Shown here: piece after piece, positions 54,262 to 62,270 of the stretch | How the letters are laid out: every line of letters begins with the position of its first letter | Position numbering within the stretch: position 1 is the stretch's first letter | Notes under the pieces: model-generated | Databases searched by the model: none | The model's input: only the letters and a program-made list of their open reading frames with translations | What the model was told of the DNA's origin: nothing | Assembly: GCF_900156065.1 (NCBI RefSeq) | Contig: NZ_FTNF01000002.1 | Span: 464,004-528,003, forward strand | Source of the DNA: Micromonospora avicenniae | GTDB taxonomy: Bacteria; Actinomycetota; Actinomycetes; Mycobacteriales; Micromonosporaceae | Direction: 5' to 3' | DNA: 64,000 nt | Position numbers and translations under genes: made by a program

Positions 54262-54972
54262 ATGCGGGGGCGAATGGTCGCGGCCGGGCGGTGGTGCGGG
54301 AAGCATCGGCGGGCCGTCCGCCGTGCGCTCCTCGTGGCGGTCGTCGGCGCGCTGCTGCTCGGCGGCGGGACGGTGGCCAGCGTGGTGTGGATCCGTGGCG
54401 GCGCGGAGGGCCACATCTACGACGAGGACGTCGTGCCGGAGGCGCCGGTCGCCCTGGTGCTGGGCACCAGAGTGGACGCACACGGCAGACCGTCACCGTT
54501 CCTCACCGCCCGCCTGGAGATCGCCCGGCGGCTCTTCGAAGCCGGCAAGGTACGGGCGATCCTGGTGTCCGGCGACAACCTGGACGCCGACTACAACGAG
54601 CCCGGCGCGATGCGGCGCTGGCTCGTCGACCGGGGTGTGCCGGCCCGGAAGGTGGTGCTGGACCGCGCCGGCTTCGACACGTACGACTCGTGTGCGCGAG
54701 CGAAGCGGATCTTCGGGGTGGAACGCGCGACGGTGGTGACGCAGTCCTTCCACCTGCCCCGGGCGGTGGCACTCTGCCGCCGCCTCGGTATCGACGCCAA
54801 CGGCGTGGGCGACGAGACCGTCAGACAGCAGCACGCCCAGCGCTGGCGGGTCAGCTCCACCCGCGAGTACGGCGCGTGCGTGAAGGCGGCACTGGACCTG
54901 CTCTCCGGCCGGGACCCGGTCCGCCTCGGCCCGCCCGAGACCGGCGTCGACGACGCGCTCCGGGACCAGTGA
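54262..54972 (+). CDS. SanA/YdcF (DUF218) family membrane-anchored protein
   Basis: 236 residues. One N-terminal anchor (RRALLVAVVGALLLGGGTVA), then the DUF218 core: VALVLGTRVDAHGRPSPFLT, RAILVSGDNLDADYNEPGAM, VLDRAGFDTYDSCARAKRIF and TVVTQSFHLPRAVALCRRLG. SanA of Enterobacteria affects envelope barrier function and vancomycin tolerance; the biochemical activity is unknown. Confidence 0.9.
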   Translation: MRGRMVAAGRWCGKHRRAVRRALLVAVVGALLLGGGTVASVVWIRGGAEGHIYDEDVVPEAPVALVLGTRVDAHGRPSPFLTARLEIARRLFEAGKVRAILVSGDNLDADYNEPGAMRRWLVDRGVPARKVVLDRAGFDTYDSCARAKRIFGVERATVVTQSFHLPRAVALCRRLGIDANGVGDETVRQQHAQRWRVSSTREYGACVKAALDLLSGRDPVRLGPPETGVDDALRDQ

Positions 54973-55015
54973 ATCCCTGTGGGACGGCCGGCGGCCGCCC
55001 TCGGAGCGCTGCCGG

Positions 55016-55426
55016 TCAGCCGCTGCCGAGCTCGTACGGGTGGGTGTCGGCCGGGTCGTACGGCTCGTCGGCCAACTCGACGGCCTGGGAGATTTCGTAG
55101 GCGTGGTAGACGTGGGCGCAGCGCGGATGGACGATCACCAGGTCGCCGGCCTCCAGGATCGCCTCGGTACGCTCGCCGGACTCCAGGTCCTGGTACACCG
55201 CTGCGAGCCGTCCGCTGATCACATAGAGGGTCTCGGTCCGGCGCTCGTGGTAGTGGTTTCCACGTGGCCTGCCGGCGTCAGGGCGGAACTCGAGGTAGGC
55301 GAGGTACCGGTAGGTCCCGCCGTTGACGACCCGGGCGAACTCGCCCGCCGGTGACTGGATCCGCCCCCCGCCGTCCGGGAGGGGCGGCGAGATCACCGGA
55401 AGCCGCCGCACCTGCACCTTGTCCAC
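55016..55426 (-). CDS. Cupin-domain protein
   Basis: 136 residues. Cupin motif 1 GRPRGNHYHERRTETLYVIS (HxH...E) and motif 2 AGDLVIVHPRCAHVYHA (H) are complete, so a metal site is likely. Resembles the WxcM/FdtA-type sugar isomerase cupins, but no sugar genes adjoin it. Confidence 0.85.
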   Translation of the reverse strand: MDKVQVRRLPVISPPLPDGGGRIQSPAGEFARVVNGGTYRYLAYLEFRPDAGRPRGNHYHERRTETLYVISGRLAAVYQDLESGERTEAILEAGDLVIVHPRCAHVYHAYEISQAVELADEPYDPADTHPYELGSG

Positions 55427-55520
55427 GCGGTCATGCTAGGCGGTGGCACTATGCGGACCTGAACCGACGAGAGCCGACAGGTGTCCGGCCCCTTCCAGTC
55501 GTCGCGTTCGGTAACTACGC

Positions 55521-55538
55521 TGTTGCTCAATCCAGCAA
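55521..55538. promoter_or_regulatory. Possible operator upstream of the 55.7-kb operon
   Basis: Inverted repeat GTTGCT-N6-AGCAAC, 163 bases before the ATG at 55701, just downstream of a TACGCT hexamer that could be a -10. Symmetry is short; confidence is low. Confidence 0.35.
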
Positions 55539-55700
55539 CACCTACCTGCCGCCCGGCCTGAAGCACTGCCGGCCGCCCCTCACGTCGGTCCGTTCCACGC
55601 CAGACGTCCACCGGATCGGTGGACGGTGTCCCCCGTCCCACACGGATCCAGCACGTTGGCACCGCCACGGGTCAGTTCAACCTGCATCTGGGGAGGAAAC

Positions 55701-56831
55701 ATGGGAAATCGGGAGTCGTTGAGCCGGATCATCGAGGAGATCGTCGTACCCCAGGCCGGGGACGTCGACCGGTCCGCCACCTTTCCGCGCAAGGCCGTCG
55801 ACGCGCTGGCCGACGCGGGCCTGCTCGCACTCACGGTGCCGGCCGAGTACGGCGGCGGCGGGCAGGACCTCCGCGCCGCCACAGACGTGATCCGGCAACT
55901 CTCGGCGGCCTGCGGGTCGACCGCGATGATCGTCATGATGCACTACAGCGCGGTGGCCGCGCTGACCGCCGCGGGATCCGGCGACGTGTTGCGCGAGATC
56001 GCCGCCGGACGGCACCTGAGCACCCTGGCCTTCTCCGAGGCCGGATCACGTAGCCACTTCTGGGCGCCGGTGAGCACGGCCACCGACGAGGGCGACCAGG
56101 TACGCCTGGACGCCCGCAAGAGCTGGGTCACCTCGGCCAGCCAGGCGGACAGCTACATCTGGTCGAGCCGCCCCGTCGCCGCCCCAGGACCGATGACGCT
56201 GTGGCTGGTCACGACCGGCGAGGTAGAGCTGTCCATCGGCCCGGAGTTCGATGGTCTCGGCCTGCGCGGCAACGACTCCCGCCCGGTCACCGCCGCCGGC
56301 CTGGTGGTGCCCCACAGCGCCCGGCTCGGCGCCGACGGCGGAGGCCTGGACCTCGCGCTCACCGCGGTTCTGCCCTGGTTCCTGCTGCTCAACGCCGCCG
56401 CGAGCGTCGGACTGATGCAGGCCGTGACCCGGGAGACGGCGGACCACCTGACCCGTACCCGGCTGCAGCACCTGAACCGGTCGCTGGCCGGGCAACCGGA
56501 GTCCAGGGCGATGCTGGCTCGGATGCGGATCGAGACCGATCGCACGGCGGCGCTCCTCGACAGCACGCTGACCGCGATGGCGCAGGGACGCGACGACGCC
56601 CAACTGCTCGTCCTGGAGGTCAAGGCGGCGGCGGACGGCAGTGCCGCCGAAGTCGCCGACCTGGCGATGACGGCGTGCGGAGGGGCCGCGTTCCGCAAGG
56701 AGCTGGGTATCGAACGTCGGTTCCGGGACTCCCGAGCGGCCCGGGTGATGGCTCCCACCACGTCGGCGTTGCTGGACTTCGTCGGGCGGGCGCTGACCGG
56801 CCTGCCGCTGCTGGACGGACCTGAGGCATGA
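55701..56831 (+). CDS. Acyl-CoA-dehydrogenase-like flavoprotein (operon gene 1)
   Basis: 376 residues, ATG 55701 with GGGAGGA. N-terminal helical domain with LTVPAEYGGGGQDLRAATDV, the middle beta domain TLAFSEAGSRSHFWAP and ARKSWVTSASQADSYIWSS, and C-terminal helices ending ELGIERRFRDSRAARVMAP. The usual catalytic Glu site of fatty-acyl-CoA enzymes (as in YEGTxEI) is not evident; the end reads APTTSALLDFVGRALTGLPL. The fold is shared by DszC/SfnC/HpaB-type FMNH2 monooxygenases, so an oxygenase role is possible. Overlaps the next gene by ATGA. Confidence 0.85.
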   Translation: MGNRESLSRIIEEIVVPQAGDVDRSATFPRKAVDALADAGLLALTVPAEYGGGGQDLRAATDVIRQLSAACGSTAMIVMMHYSAVAALTAAGSGDVLREIAAGRHLSTLAFSEAGSRSHFWAPVSTATDEGDQVRLDARKSWVTSASQADSYIWSSRPVAAPGPMTLWLVTTGEVELSIGPEFDGLGLRGNDSRPVTAAGLVVPHSARLGADGGGLDLALTAVLPWFLLLNAAASVGLMQAVTRETADHLTRTRLQHLNRSLAGQPESRAMLARMRIETDRTAALLDSTLTAMAQGRDDAQLLVLEVKAAADGSAAEVADLAMTACGGAAFRKELGIERRFRDSRAARVMAPTTSALLDFVGRALTGLPLLDGPEA

Positions 56832-57685
56832 GCGACAGCCTGCTGCTCGGCGCCGTCGCCTACGACCCGAAGGTCGTGACCATCTGGGCCGGTTTCCGCT
56901 CCTGGTTCCGCGACCGTGGCCTGGACCTGGACTTCGTCCTGTACTCCCAGTACGAACGGCAGGTGGAGGACCTCCTGGCCGGTCGGATCGACCTGGCCTG
57001 GAACTCCCCGCTGGCCTGGCTGCGCGCCGAGCGGCTGGCCCGCGCGCAGGGCACGACAGTACGCGCGGTCGCGATGCGCGACACGGATCGCGACCTCACC
57101 TCGGTCATCGTGGTTCGGGCCGATTCGGAGTACCGCACCCTGACGGATCTGCGTGGCCGGACCGTGGCCGCCGGTGCGATCGACTCACCCCAGGCGACGC
57201 TGCTGCCACTGGCGCTGCTGCGCGCCGCCGGCCTCGACCCGGACGCCGACATCGATCTGCTCCGGTTCGACGTCGGAGTCGGTCTGCACGGCGATCACGT
57301 CGGTGGGGAGCGCGACGCCGCGCAGGCGCTGCGGGCCGGAAGTGCCGAGGCGGCCTGTCTGATCGACGCGAGCCTGCTGCTGTTCGGGCGCGAAGGCACG
57401 CTACCGGCGGGGTCCGTGCGTGTCCTCGCCGAGACCGAGCCGTACGACCATTGCAACCTGACCGCCGGGCCGGCCGCAGACCCGGCACTCGTCGACCACT
57501 TCGGCAAGCTGCTGCTCAACATGTCCTACGCGGACGACACGGCCCGGCCCTTGCTGGACCTGGAAGGACTGAAGAAGTGGCTGCCGGGCCGGACCGACCG
57601 GTACGCCGCGCTGGACCGGGCGGTCACCGAGACCAACTTCTACGATCCACAGGGAGCACTGGGTGCTGCCGGCTATCGACCTTGA
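56828..57685 (+). CDS. PhnD/SsuA-type substrate-binding protein without signal peptide (operon gene 2)
   Basis: 285 residues. Two-lobe periplasmic-binding fold: LLGAVAYDPKVVTIWAGFRS, DFVLYSQYERQVEDLLAGRI DLAWNSPLAW in sequence, then SVIVVRADSEYRTLTDLRGR and IDSPQATLLPLALLRAAG. There is no export signal or lipobox, and no ABC permease or ATPase nearby, so it is likely cytoplasmic and perhaps an enzyme or carrier, as with MqnA/MqnD and ThiY-like relatives. It overlaps both neighbours (4 and 23 bases). Confidence 0.85.
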   Translation: MSDSLLLGAVAYDPKVVTIWAGFRSWFRDRGLDLDFVLYSQYERQVEDLLAGRIDLAWNSPLAWLRAERLARAQGTTVRAVAMRDTDRDLTSVIVVRADSEYRTLTDLRGRTVAAGAIDSPQATLLPLALLRAAGLDPDADIDLLRFDVGVGLHGDHVGGERDAAQALRAGSAEAACLIDASLLLFGREGTLPAGSVRVLAETEPYDHCNLTAGPAADPALVDHFGKLLLNMSYADDTARPLLDLEGLKKWLPGRTDRYAALDRAVTETNFYDPQGALGAAGYRP

Positions 57686-58841
57686 GGATCTCAGTCTGGA
57701 CGCCGGGGGTCACCTGCTGATCGACCGCGCGTTGGCCGGGCTGGCGCCCGGTGACCGGCTGGTGGTGCACGGTCGTCATCCGGCACTCGCGGTGCATCTG
57801 GCCGCCTGGTGCCGCGCCGAAGGGCACCGGCTCGATCCGGCGGCCGAGGCGCCGACCGTCATCCGGGGCCGGGCCGACCTGGATCGCTGGCAGGGTGCGC
57901 AACGGGCCGGACGGACGGCCGACGACGTCGTCGCACACGCCGACCGCCGGTGGGGGCTGGCCGCCCGGGGCGCGTTGGTGGAGCCCGGCGGCCCCGTCCT
58001 GGCGGTCGACTGGGTCGACCGTGACCTGGTCTGGGCCGACCTCGCACCACGCCTGTACGCCCAGGCCACGGCCAACCAGTGGAATCCGGCGACCGCGGTG
58101 GACTGGGCGGCGCAGGTGTCGTTGCCGGACAGTGTCGAAGACGCGGTCGTCCAGGTGATGACCTACCTGGTGGAGAACGAGCAGGCGGCGTTGATGATCC
58201 CGGCCCGGCTGCTGTCCCGGCTGCATCCGCACTTCCGCGAGGTCATGCAACTGCTCGCCGCGCAGGCCGCGGACGAGGCCCGGCACGTGGAGATCTTCAC
58301 CCGCCGTGCCCTGCTCCACCGGGACACGCTCGGGCTCTCCGGAGCCGGTGGCCGGGCGTCCCTGCAGACCCTGCTGGAGGAGCCCGACTTCACCCTCGCC
58401 TCGTTCCTGCTCTCCGTTCTGGGCGAGGGCAGTTTCCTGGATCTGCTGCACTTCCTGCACCGTCACGCACCGGACCGGGTCACCGCGGACGTCACCCGGC
58501 TCGCCGCCCGCGACGAGGCTCGTCACGTCGCCTTCGGGGTCGCCCACACCGCGCACGTGGTCCGGACGGATCGCGCCTTCCTGCATCGGCTGCGTACGGC
58601 GGTCGAACGGCGCCATGCGGTGCTGGCCGACACCGCCGGGCTCAACAAGCAGGTCTTCGACGCGCTGGTCGTCCTCGCCGCCGGATCCTGGACACCGGCG
58701 GCGATGAGCCACGGCTGGCAGGAGGTGCTCCGTCTGCAACAGGCGATGGACGAGGGCCGCCGCCGGCGGCTCGAATACATCGGCTTCCCGGCCGACGAGG
58801 CCGCCGCACTCTCCGCGCTGCACACCCGCAACTTCATGTGA
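57663..58841 (+). CDS. TusA-like domain fused to a ferritin-like diiron protein (operon gene 3)
   Basis: 392 residues from GTG 57663 with GGGAG upstream. Residues 5-60 (LAGLAPGDRLVVHGRHPALA, then HLAAWCRAEGHRL) fit the TusA/SirA fold, but the catalytic CPxP motif is missing (HLLID instead). Residues 160-375 are a four-helix ferritin/RNR-R2-like bundle with a complete diiron set: Glu171 or Glu173, Glu205-x-x-His208 (DEARHVEIF), Glu255 and Glu285-x-x-His288 (DEARHVAFG). This predicts O2-dependent oxidation. Overlap with gene 2 indicates one operon. Confidence 0.8.
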   Translation: MLPAIDLEDLSLDAGGHLLIDRALAGLAPGDRLVVHGRHPALAVHLAAWCRAEGHRLDPAAEAPTVIRGRADLDRWQGAQRAGRTADDVVAHADRRWGLAARGALVEPGGPVLAVDWVDRDLVWADLAPRLYAQATANQWNPATAVDWAAQVSLPDSVEDAVVQVMTYLVENEQAALMIPARLLSRLHPHFREVMQLLAAQAADEARHVEIFTRRALLHRDTLGLSGAGGRASLQTLLEEPDFTLASFLLSVLGEGSFLDLLHFLHRHAPDRVTADVTRLAARDEARHVAFGVAHTAHVVRTDRAFLHRLRTAVERRHAVLADTAGLNKQVFDALVVLAAGSWTPAAMSHGWQEVLRLQQAMDEGRRRRLEYIGFPADEAAALSALHTRNFM

Positions 58842-58872
58842 GAGTTACCAAGGCCCGCGCCAGGTCGGTTCC

Positions 58873-59571
58873 TCAGGCGTACGAGGGCCGGTCCGGGTCC
58901 AGCAACTCGGTGATACGACCACGATCGAGGACCTCGATGAGGGCACCAGTCCCGCGTTCGATCTTGACTGCCACCTCGTCAGGGTGCAGCGGGATCAGCG
59001 CGAGCAACGCGATCCGGCTGCCGTCGGGGACCTCGATCGTCCGAGCCTCGGGGGCCACGCGCAGCATCGGCGTGACCACGACGCCGGCGAACGAGGTACC
59101 GGCGGCGTACGGCTGCGCGGGATCGCCGTTCGGCACCGAATGCCACTCGCCGATCCAGGTCTCGTACTCGTGCGGCAGTCGAGCGATCTCCTTGAGGACT
59201 CGAACCGGCCAGCCGCTCGGGTCCTCGCCCAGCCCGGTCACCTCGGTCAGCGGCCAGTCCGGCGGCAGGCTGAGCATCAGTTCGGCGTAGGGGCTGATGT
59301 CGTGGCCGTCCGGAACCGTCATCGGCAGTTCACTCATCCCGGACGTGATCAGGGTCCGGTACGGGCGTTCCTCGGTCGGTCCCACGACGTGGACATGCAC
59401 ACCGACCAGGTGCGAGGCGATCTCGTGATAGACGAACTCAACCGGCCCGAAGTGCTCCTCGATGTGCCGATCGATCGCCTCGGCGAAGGCCTGCCGCGGC
59501 CCCTGCGCCGGCACGAACCCCCCGTGCAGCGGCTGGTGACGAAGGACCCCCGACCCGCGCGGCTCATCCAT
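58873..59571 (-). CDS. SUFU (suppressor of fused)-domain protein
   Basis: 232 residues, ATG 59571. HIEEHFGPVEFVYHEIASHL, VHVHVVGPTEERPYRTLITS, GMSELPMTVPDGHDISPYAE, LMLSLPPDWPLTEV and EWHSVPNGDPAQPYAAGTSF are typical of bacterial SUFU proteins, one of the commonest immunity families against polymorphic toxins. No toxin gene is next to it. Confidence 0.85.
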   Translation of the reverse strand: MDEPRGSGVLRHQPLHGGFVPAQGPRQAFAEAIDRHIEEHFGPVEFVYHEIASHLVGVHVHVVGPTEERPYRTLITSGMSELPMTVPDGHDISPYAELMLSLPPDWPLTEVTGLGEDPSGWPVRVLKEIARLPHEYETWIGEWHSVPNGDPAQPYAAGTSFAGVVVTPMLRVAPEARTIEVPDGSRIALLALIPLHPDEVAVKIERGTGALIEVLDRGRITELLDPDRPSYA

Positions 59572-59618
59572 GGCGACGCAGCCTAGACCACGAAACCTGC
59601 ATTGCCGTCAGCGCTGCT

Positions 59619-60056
59619 CTATCCGGCACCGGGAACGAGCCAGGAGGCGACAACACTCACGATCAACACCAGGCCGCCACCCCAGCCCGCGAACAGCCCC
59701 GCCTTCAAGCGCGGGCCACCGTACGCGGACAGGAGGAGCACGTTAGCCAACAGGAACGCCTGCACGACCGCGTACGTGCACAGCATTGCGTGGACGACGC
59801 CGAAGCGAGCGCCTGCGCCCAGGTCGGCATCGCTGCCGCGAGCGCCACCGGTCAACCGCGCAGCGACACCCATCGCGGCGACAGCCAGCAGGTGACCGAG
59901 GACAGCCAGACCGATACCAGCCAGGACCGCTTGCCAGCCGGGACGGGCTCGCGCGGTCTCACGGCACCAATCGACTCTGACGTGCGCGCCCCGTTCGTGT
60001 GGCGGGATTCCTGCGTATTCATAGATGGTTGAAGAACCGAGTGAACCAAGTCGCAT
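59619..60056 (-). CDS. Small membrane protein, start uncertain
   Basis: The hydrophobic reading frame (about 119 residues from WQAVLAGIGLAVLGHLLAVA on) has three helices (also VHAMLCTYAVVQAFLLANVL and GGGLVLIVSVVASWLVPG). No start codon lies close to the first helix: the nearest in-frame ATG is 60056, overlapping the upstream gene by 38 bases, giving 145 residues. A sequence slip or non-canonical start is possible. Function unknown. Confidence 0.5.
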   Translation of the reverse strand: MRLGSLGSSTIYEYAGIPPHERGAHVRVDWCRETARARPGWQAVLAGIGLAVLGHLLAVAAMGVAARLTGGARGSDADLGAGARFGVVHAMLCTYAVVQAFLLANVLLLSAYGGPRLKAGLFAGWGGGLVLIVSVVASWLVPGAG

Positions 60057-60618
60057 CGGCTCCCGGGCCGAAGACCCAGCCGTTGGGCCCGTCGTATGGC
60101 GCGGCGAGGATGTGCTCGGGCACGACGAGATAACCGAGTCCGGCAAGCGCATGTTCGATCTGCCGCCGATCGTCGGGGTGCAGGTAAGGTTTCTGGTCGC
60201 TCGGACTGGACGCTGCGTACGTGGCGAGGCCACCGAAGGCGCTCACTCTCACGACCAAGGGCAGCGGAATCCGTGTGCGCTTCGTGTGACTGCGGCTGGC
60301 CTCGGCGGGAATCCGGATGCTCCCGAAACAGGCGGAGTCCTGGGCCAGCGCTGAGTCGCACGGGCAACCGTATGCCTCGCTCAACCGCTCTGTGAGTCGC
60401 TCAAACCGGCCCTGGGTCCCAGCGTGGTCGAAGTCGCGTGGCACCGCCAGGGCATCGCCTTCACCTCGCGCCACCCGCTGGTGCAACGCCGCAAGCATCG
60501 ACTCCGGCATGGTCCCCGCTACCAGGGCCCGCAGGATCGACTCCCGTCCAATGCTCTCCGGTGCCGCAACTGGCTCGTCCAGCGCCCGGAGCATTGACCA
60601 CCAATCCGCGTCAACCAT
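60019..60618 (-). CDS. Hypothetical protein in immunity-type island
   Basis: 199 residues from ATG 60618 (TTG/ATG two codons upstream also possible). Soluble: VDADWWSMLRALDEPVAAPE, SLA-type helices LVAGTMPESMLAALHQRVAR, and a C-terminal PLVVRVSAFGGLATYAASSP and GYLVVPEHILAAPYDGPNGW. The Trp- and Gly-rich alpha/beta end is reminiscent of toxin-immunity folds but not assigned to one. Codon use is less GC3-extreme than the core genes. Confidence 0.6.
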   Translation of the reverse strand: MVDADWWSMLRALDEPVAAPESIGRESILRALVAGTMPESMLAALHQRVARGEGDALAVPRDFDHAGTQGRFERLTERLSEAYGCPCDSALAQDSACFGSIRIPAEASRSHTKRTRIPLPLVVRVSAFGGLATYAASSPSDQKPYLHPDDRRQIEHALAGLGYLVVPEHILAAPYDGPNGWVFGPGADATWFTRFFNHL

Positions 60619-60689
60619 TGTCACGCATGCACCGTAACCACCGGCTACGAAGCAACCAACGGAACTAGGATCGGTGGAGGAGGTGCCTC

Positions 60690-60902
60690 ATGCCTTTTGT
60701 CGCCGGTGCCGCACTCCTACTCGCCGGGGTGGCCATCCTGCTGCTGCCCGGCCGGTTCGTCCGAGCCGAACAGAAGCTGTACGCCCCCATCGTCGGGGCA
60801 CGTTCCGGCCGGGTCCTGACGCGGTTGGTCCTGGTGATGGTCGCGGCCACCCTCATCGCGTCCGGCACGGCGTTGATCGCAGAGACCGCCACATCCGCTT
60901 GA
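60690..60902 (+). CDS. Small two-helix membrane protein
   Basis: 70 residues, ATG 60690 with GGAGGAGG upstream. Two hydrophobic segments (FVAGAALLLAGVAILLLPG and LTRLVLVMVAATLIASGTAL) around a basic loop. The good ribosome site supports it; function unknown. Confidence 0.6.
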   Translation: MPFVAGAALLLAGVAILLLPGRFVRAEQKLYAPIVGARSGRVLTRLVLVMVAATLIASGTALIAETATSA

Positions 60903-61018
60903 CTCTGAGCACCCGCCCCGGGCTGGCGGGGCAAGACCGGTATTGACCTACCTAGACCAGGGACGGAGTAGCGTTCGAGAGCGCTACCGCCGAGAACAGC
61001 GCGGATTGGCAGACGGGC

Positions 61019-61327
61019 ATGCTAGGGGTCGAAGAGTTGGAGGGCGTGCTTCCGTCGATGACGCACTGGCGTGCGCCGGCACGGCGTAGCGTGGACTGGG
61101 CCGCGCTCGGAGCGGACCTCGGGACGGCTTTGCCCTCCGACTACCGCTCCCTGGCAGAGGCGTACCCGCCGTTGGTCATCGACGATTTCCTCACGGTGTC
61201 CATTCCTCGGCCCGGTGCCGAGGCGGCGTGGGCGTCCGGGGTCCGGTACTCGTCCGAAATCCTCCAAGACCGGCGTGTGCCGGCGCACCATCGATGTGCC
61301 GGGCATGCCCAGCGGCTTCCCGAGTGA
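61019..61327 (+). pseudogene. SMI1/KNR4-type remnant
   Basis: From ATG 61019 the frame keeps the first 80 residues of an SMI1/KNR4-like protein (VDWAALGADLGTALPSDYRS, LAEAYPPLVIDDFLTVS) and then runs into PAHHRCAGHAQRLPE and stops. The missing C-terminal half and a second-frame continuation (GMPSGFPSDDPKVLGLG) suggest a frameshift or deletion. Immunity-type family in bacteria. Confidence 0.55.
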
Positions 61328-61652
61328 CGACCCGAAGGTGCTGGGCCTGGGCGACCGAATCGACTGAGTCGGCAACCGATCCGCAGGCACATGGGAAACA
61401 GCGATCAAGTGCTCCGTCACTGATGTGATCGCCACGCGGGCCGGCTGGCCCTCCTACCTCGCTCACAGGCCACCAGCCGGACATGATCGTCTGGCCGGAC
61501 GTGTCACCCAGCATCTGACACCGACCCGTCACGCATCAAGTGGAGCCCGACATCCCGGCAGCCGGCCGCCCGGTCCTGCGGCGTCGCAAGCCCTGACGCC
61601 CGCGGAGGTCTCGGCGTTACGCGCCGAGTCTCGGCGGATGGTCGGCCCAGCG
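61328..61652. other. No feature seen
   Basis: 325 bases after the SMI1-like remnant with no supportable gene, repeat or RNA. Weak coding fragments in mixed frames suggest decayed sequence. Confidence 0.5.
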
Positions 61653-62054
61653 TCAGCTGTCGTAGAGCCCGTCCCATGGCTCGTGAAATCCGAGGCGATC
61701 TGGGTACAGCTCGACCCAGTCGACGTGGCTGCCGTCGCCGGCCCGGTCCCCGGACTCATCGATCAGACCGAAGGTGACGCCGTCCTGGTGGGTTTGGAAC
61801 AGTTGAACCGCGATGTCGCCGTACGACTTGCCGCGCAGCCCAGCGAGCAGCCCGTCGAGCGCCTCATCAAGCGCGGCTCGATCCCTGACGTGCGTGATCG
61901 CTGAACGCAGGTACGACCCGTCGTGGTCGAAGAGGTGCACATATGCGTGGTGGTCCCACGCCGACGCGAGGAACAATCCGTCGTCGTAGTGGCCAATCCT
62001 GTCCGTACGGTAGTCAGGCTCGTGCGCTATGGGAATCAGCCGAGGTACGGGCAC
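61653..62054 (-). CDS. Hypothetical protein
   Basis: 133 residues from GTG 62054. PYDG-type acidic protein: IGHYDDGLFLASAWDHHAYV, HLFDHDGSYLRSAITHVRD, VQLFQTHQDGVTFGLIDESG, HVDWVELYPDRLGFHEPW. Seen in other actinobacteria as an orphan; no function. Lies in the immunity-type island. Confidence 0.6.
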   Translation of the reverse strand: MPVPRLIPIAHEPDYRTDRIGHYDDGLFLASAWDHHAYVHLFDHDGSYLRSAITHVRDRAALDEALDGLLAGLRGKSYGDIAVQLFQTHQDGVTFGLIDESGDRAGDGSHVDWVELYPDRLGFHEPWDGLYDS

Positions 62055-62270
62055 AAGGTCAACTTAGCGTACGAGCCTCGCCAGTAAGCGAGTCGCGCCT
62101 GGAAACAATCAGGCCAACCGTCAATTGGACTCGCCATGTCAAGCATGAACCGGCGCAGGACATCGCCGGCTGCTGGGCGGAGTGCGCATCCGTCAGATCT
62201 AGGGGCCGTGTCAAAGTGGCTGACCGACCTGCGGCGGACCCGGAACACCAATCTGCGAGGATGCTCCGCC

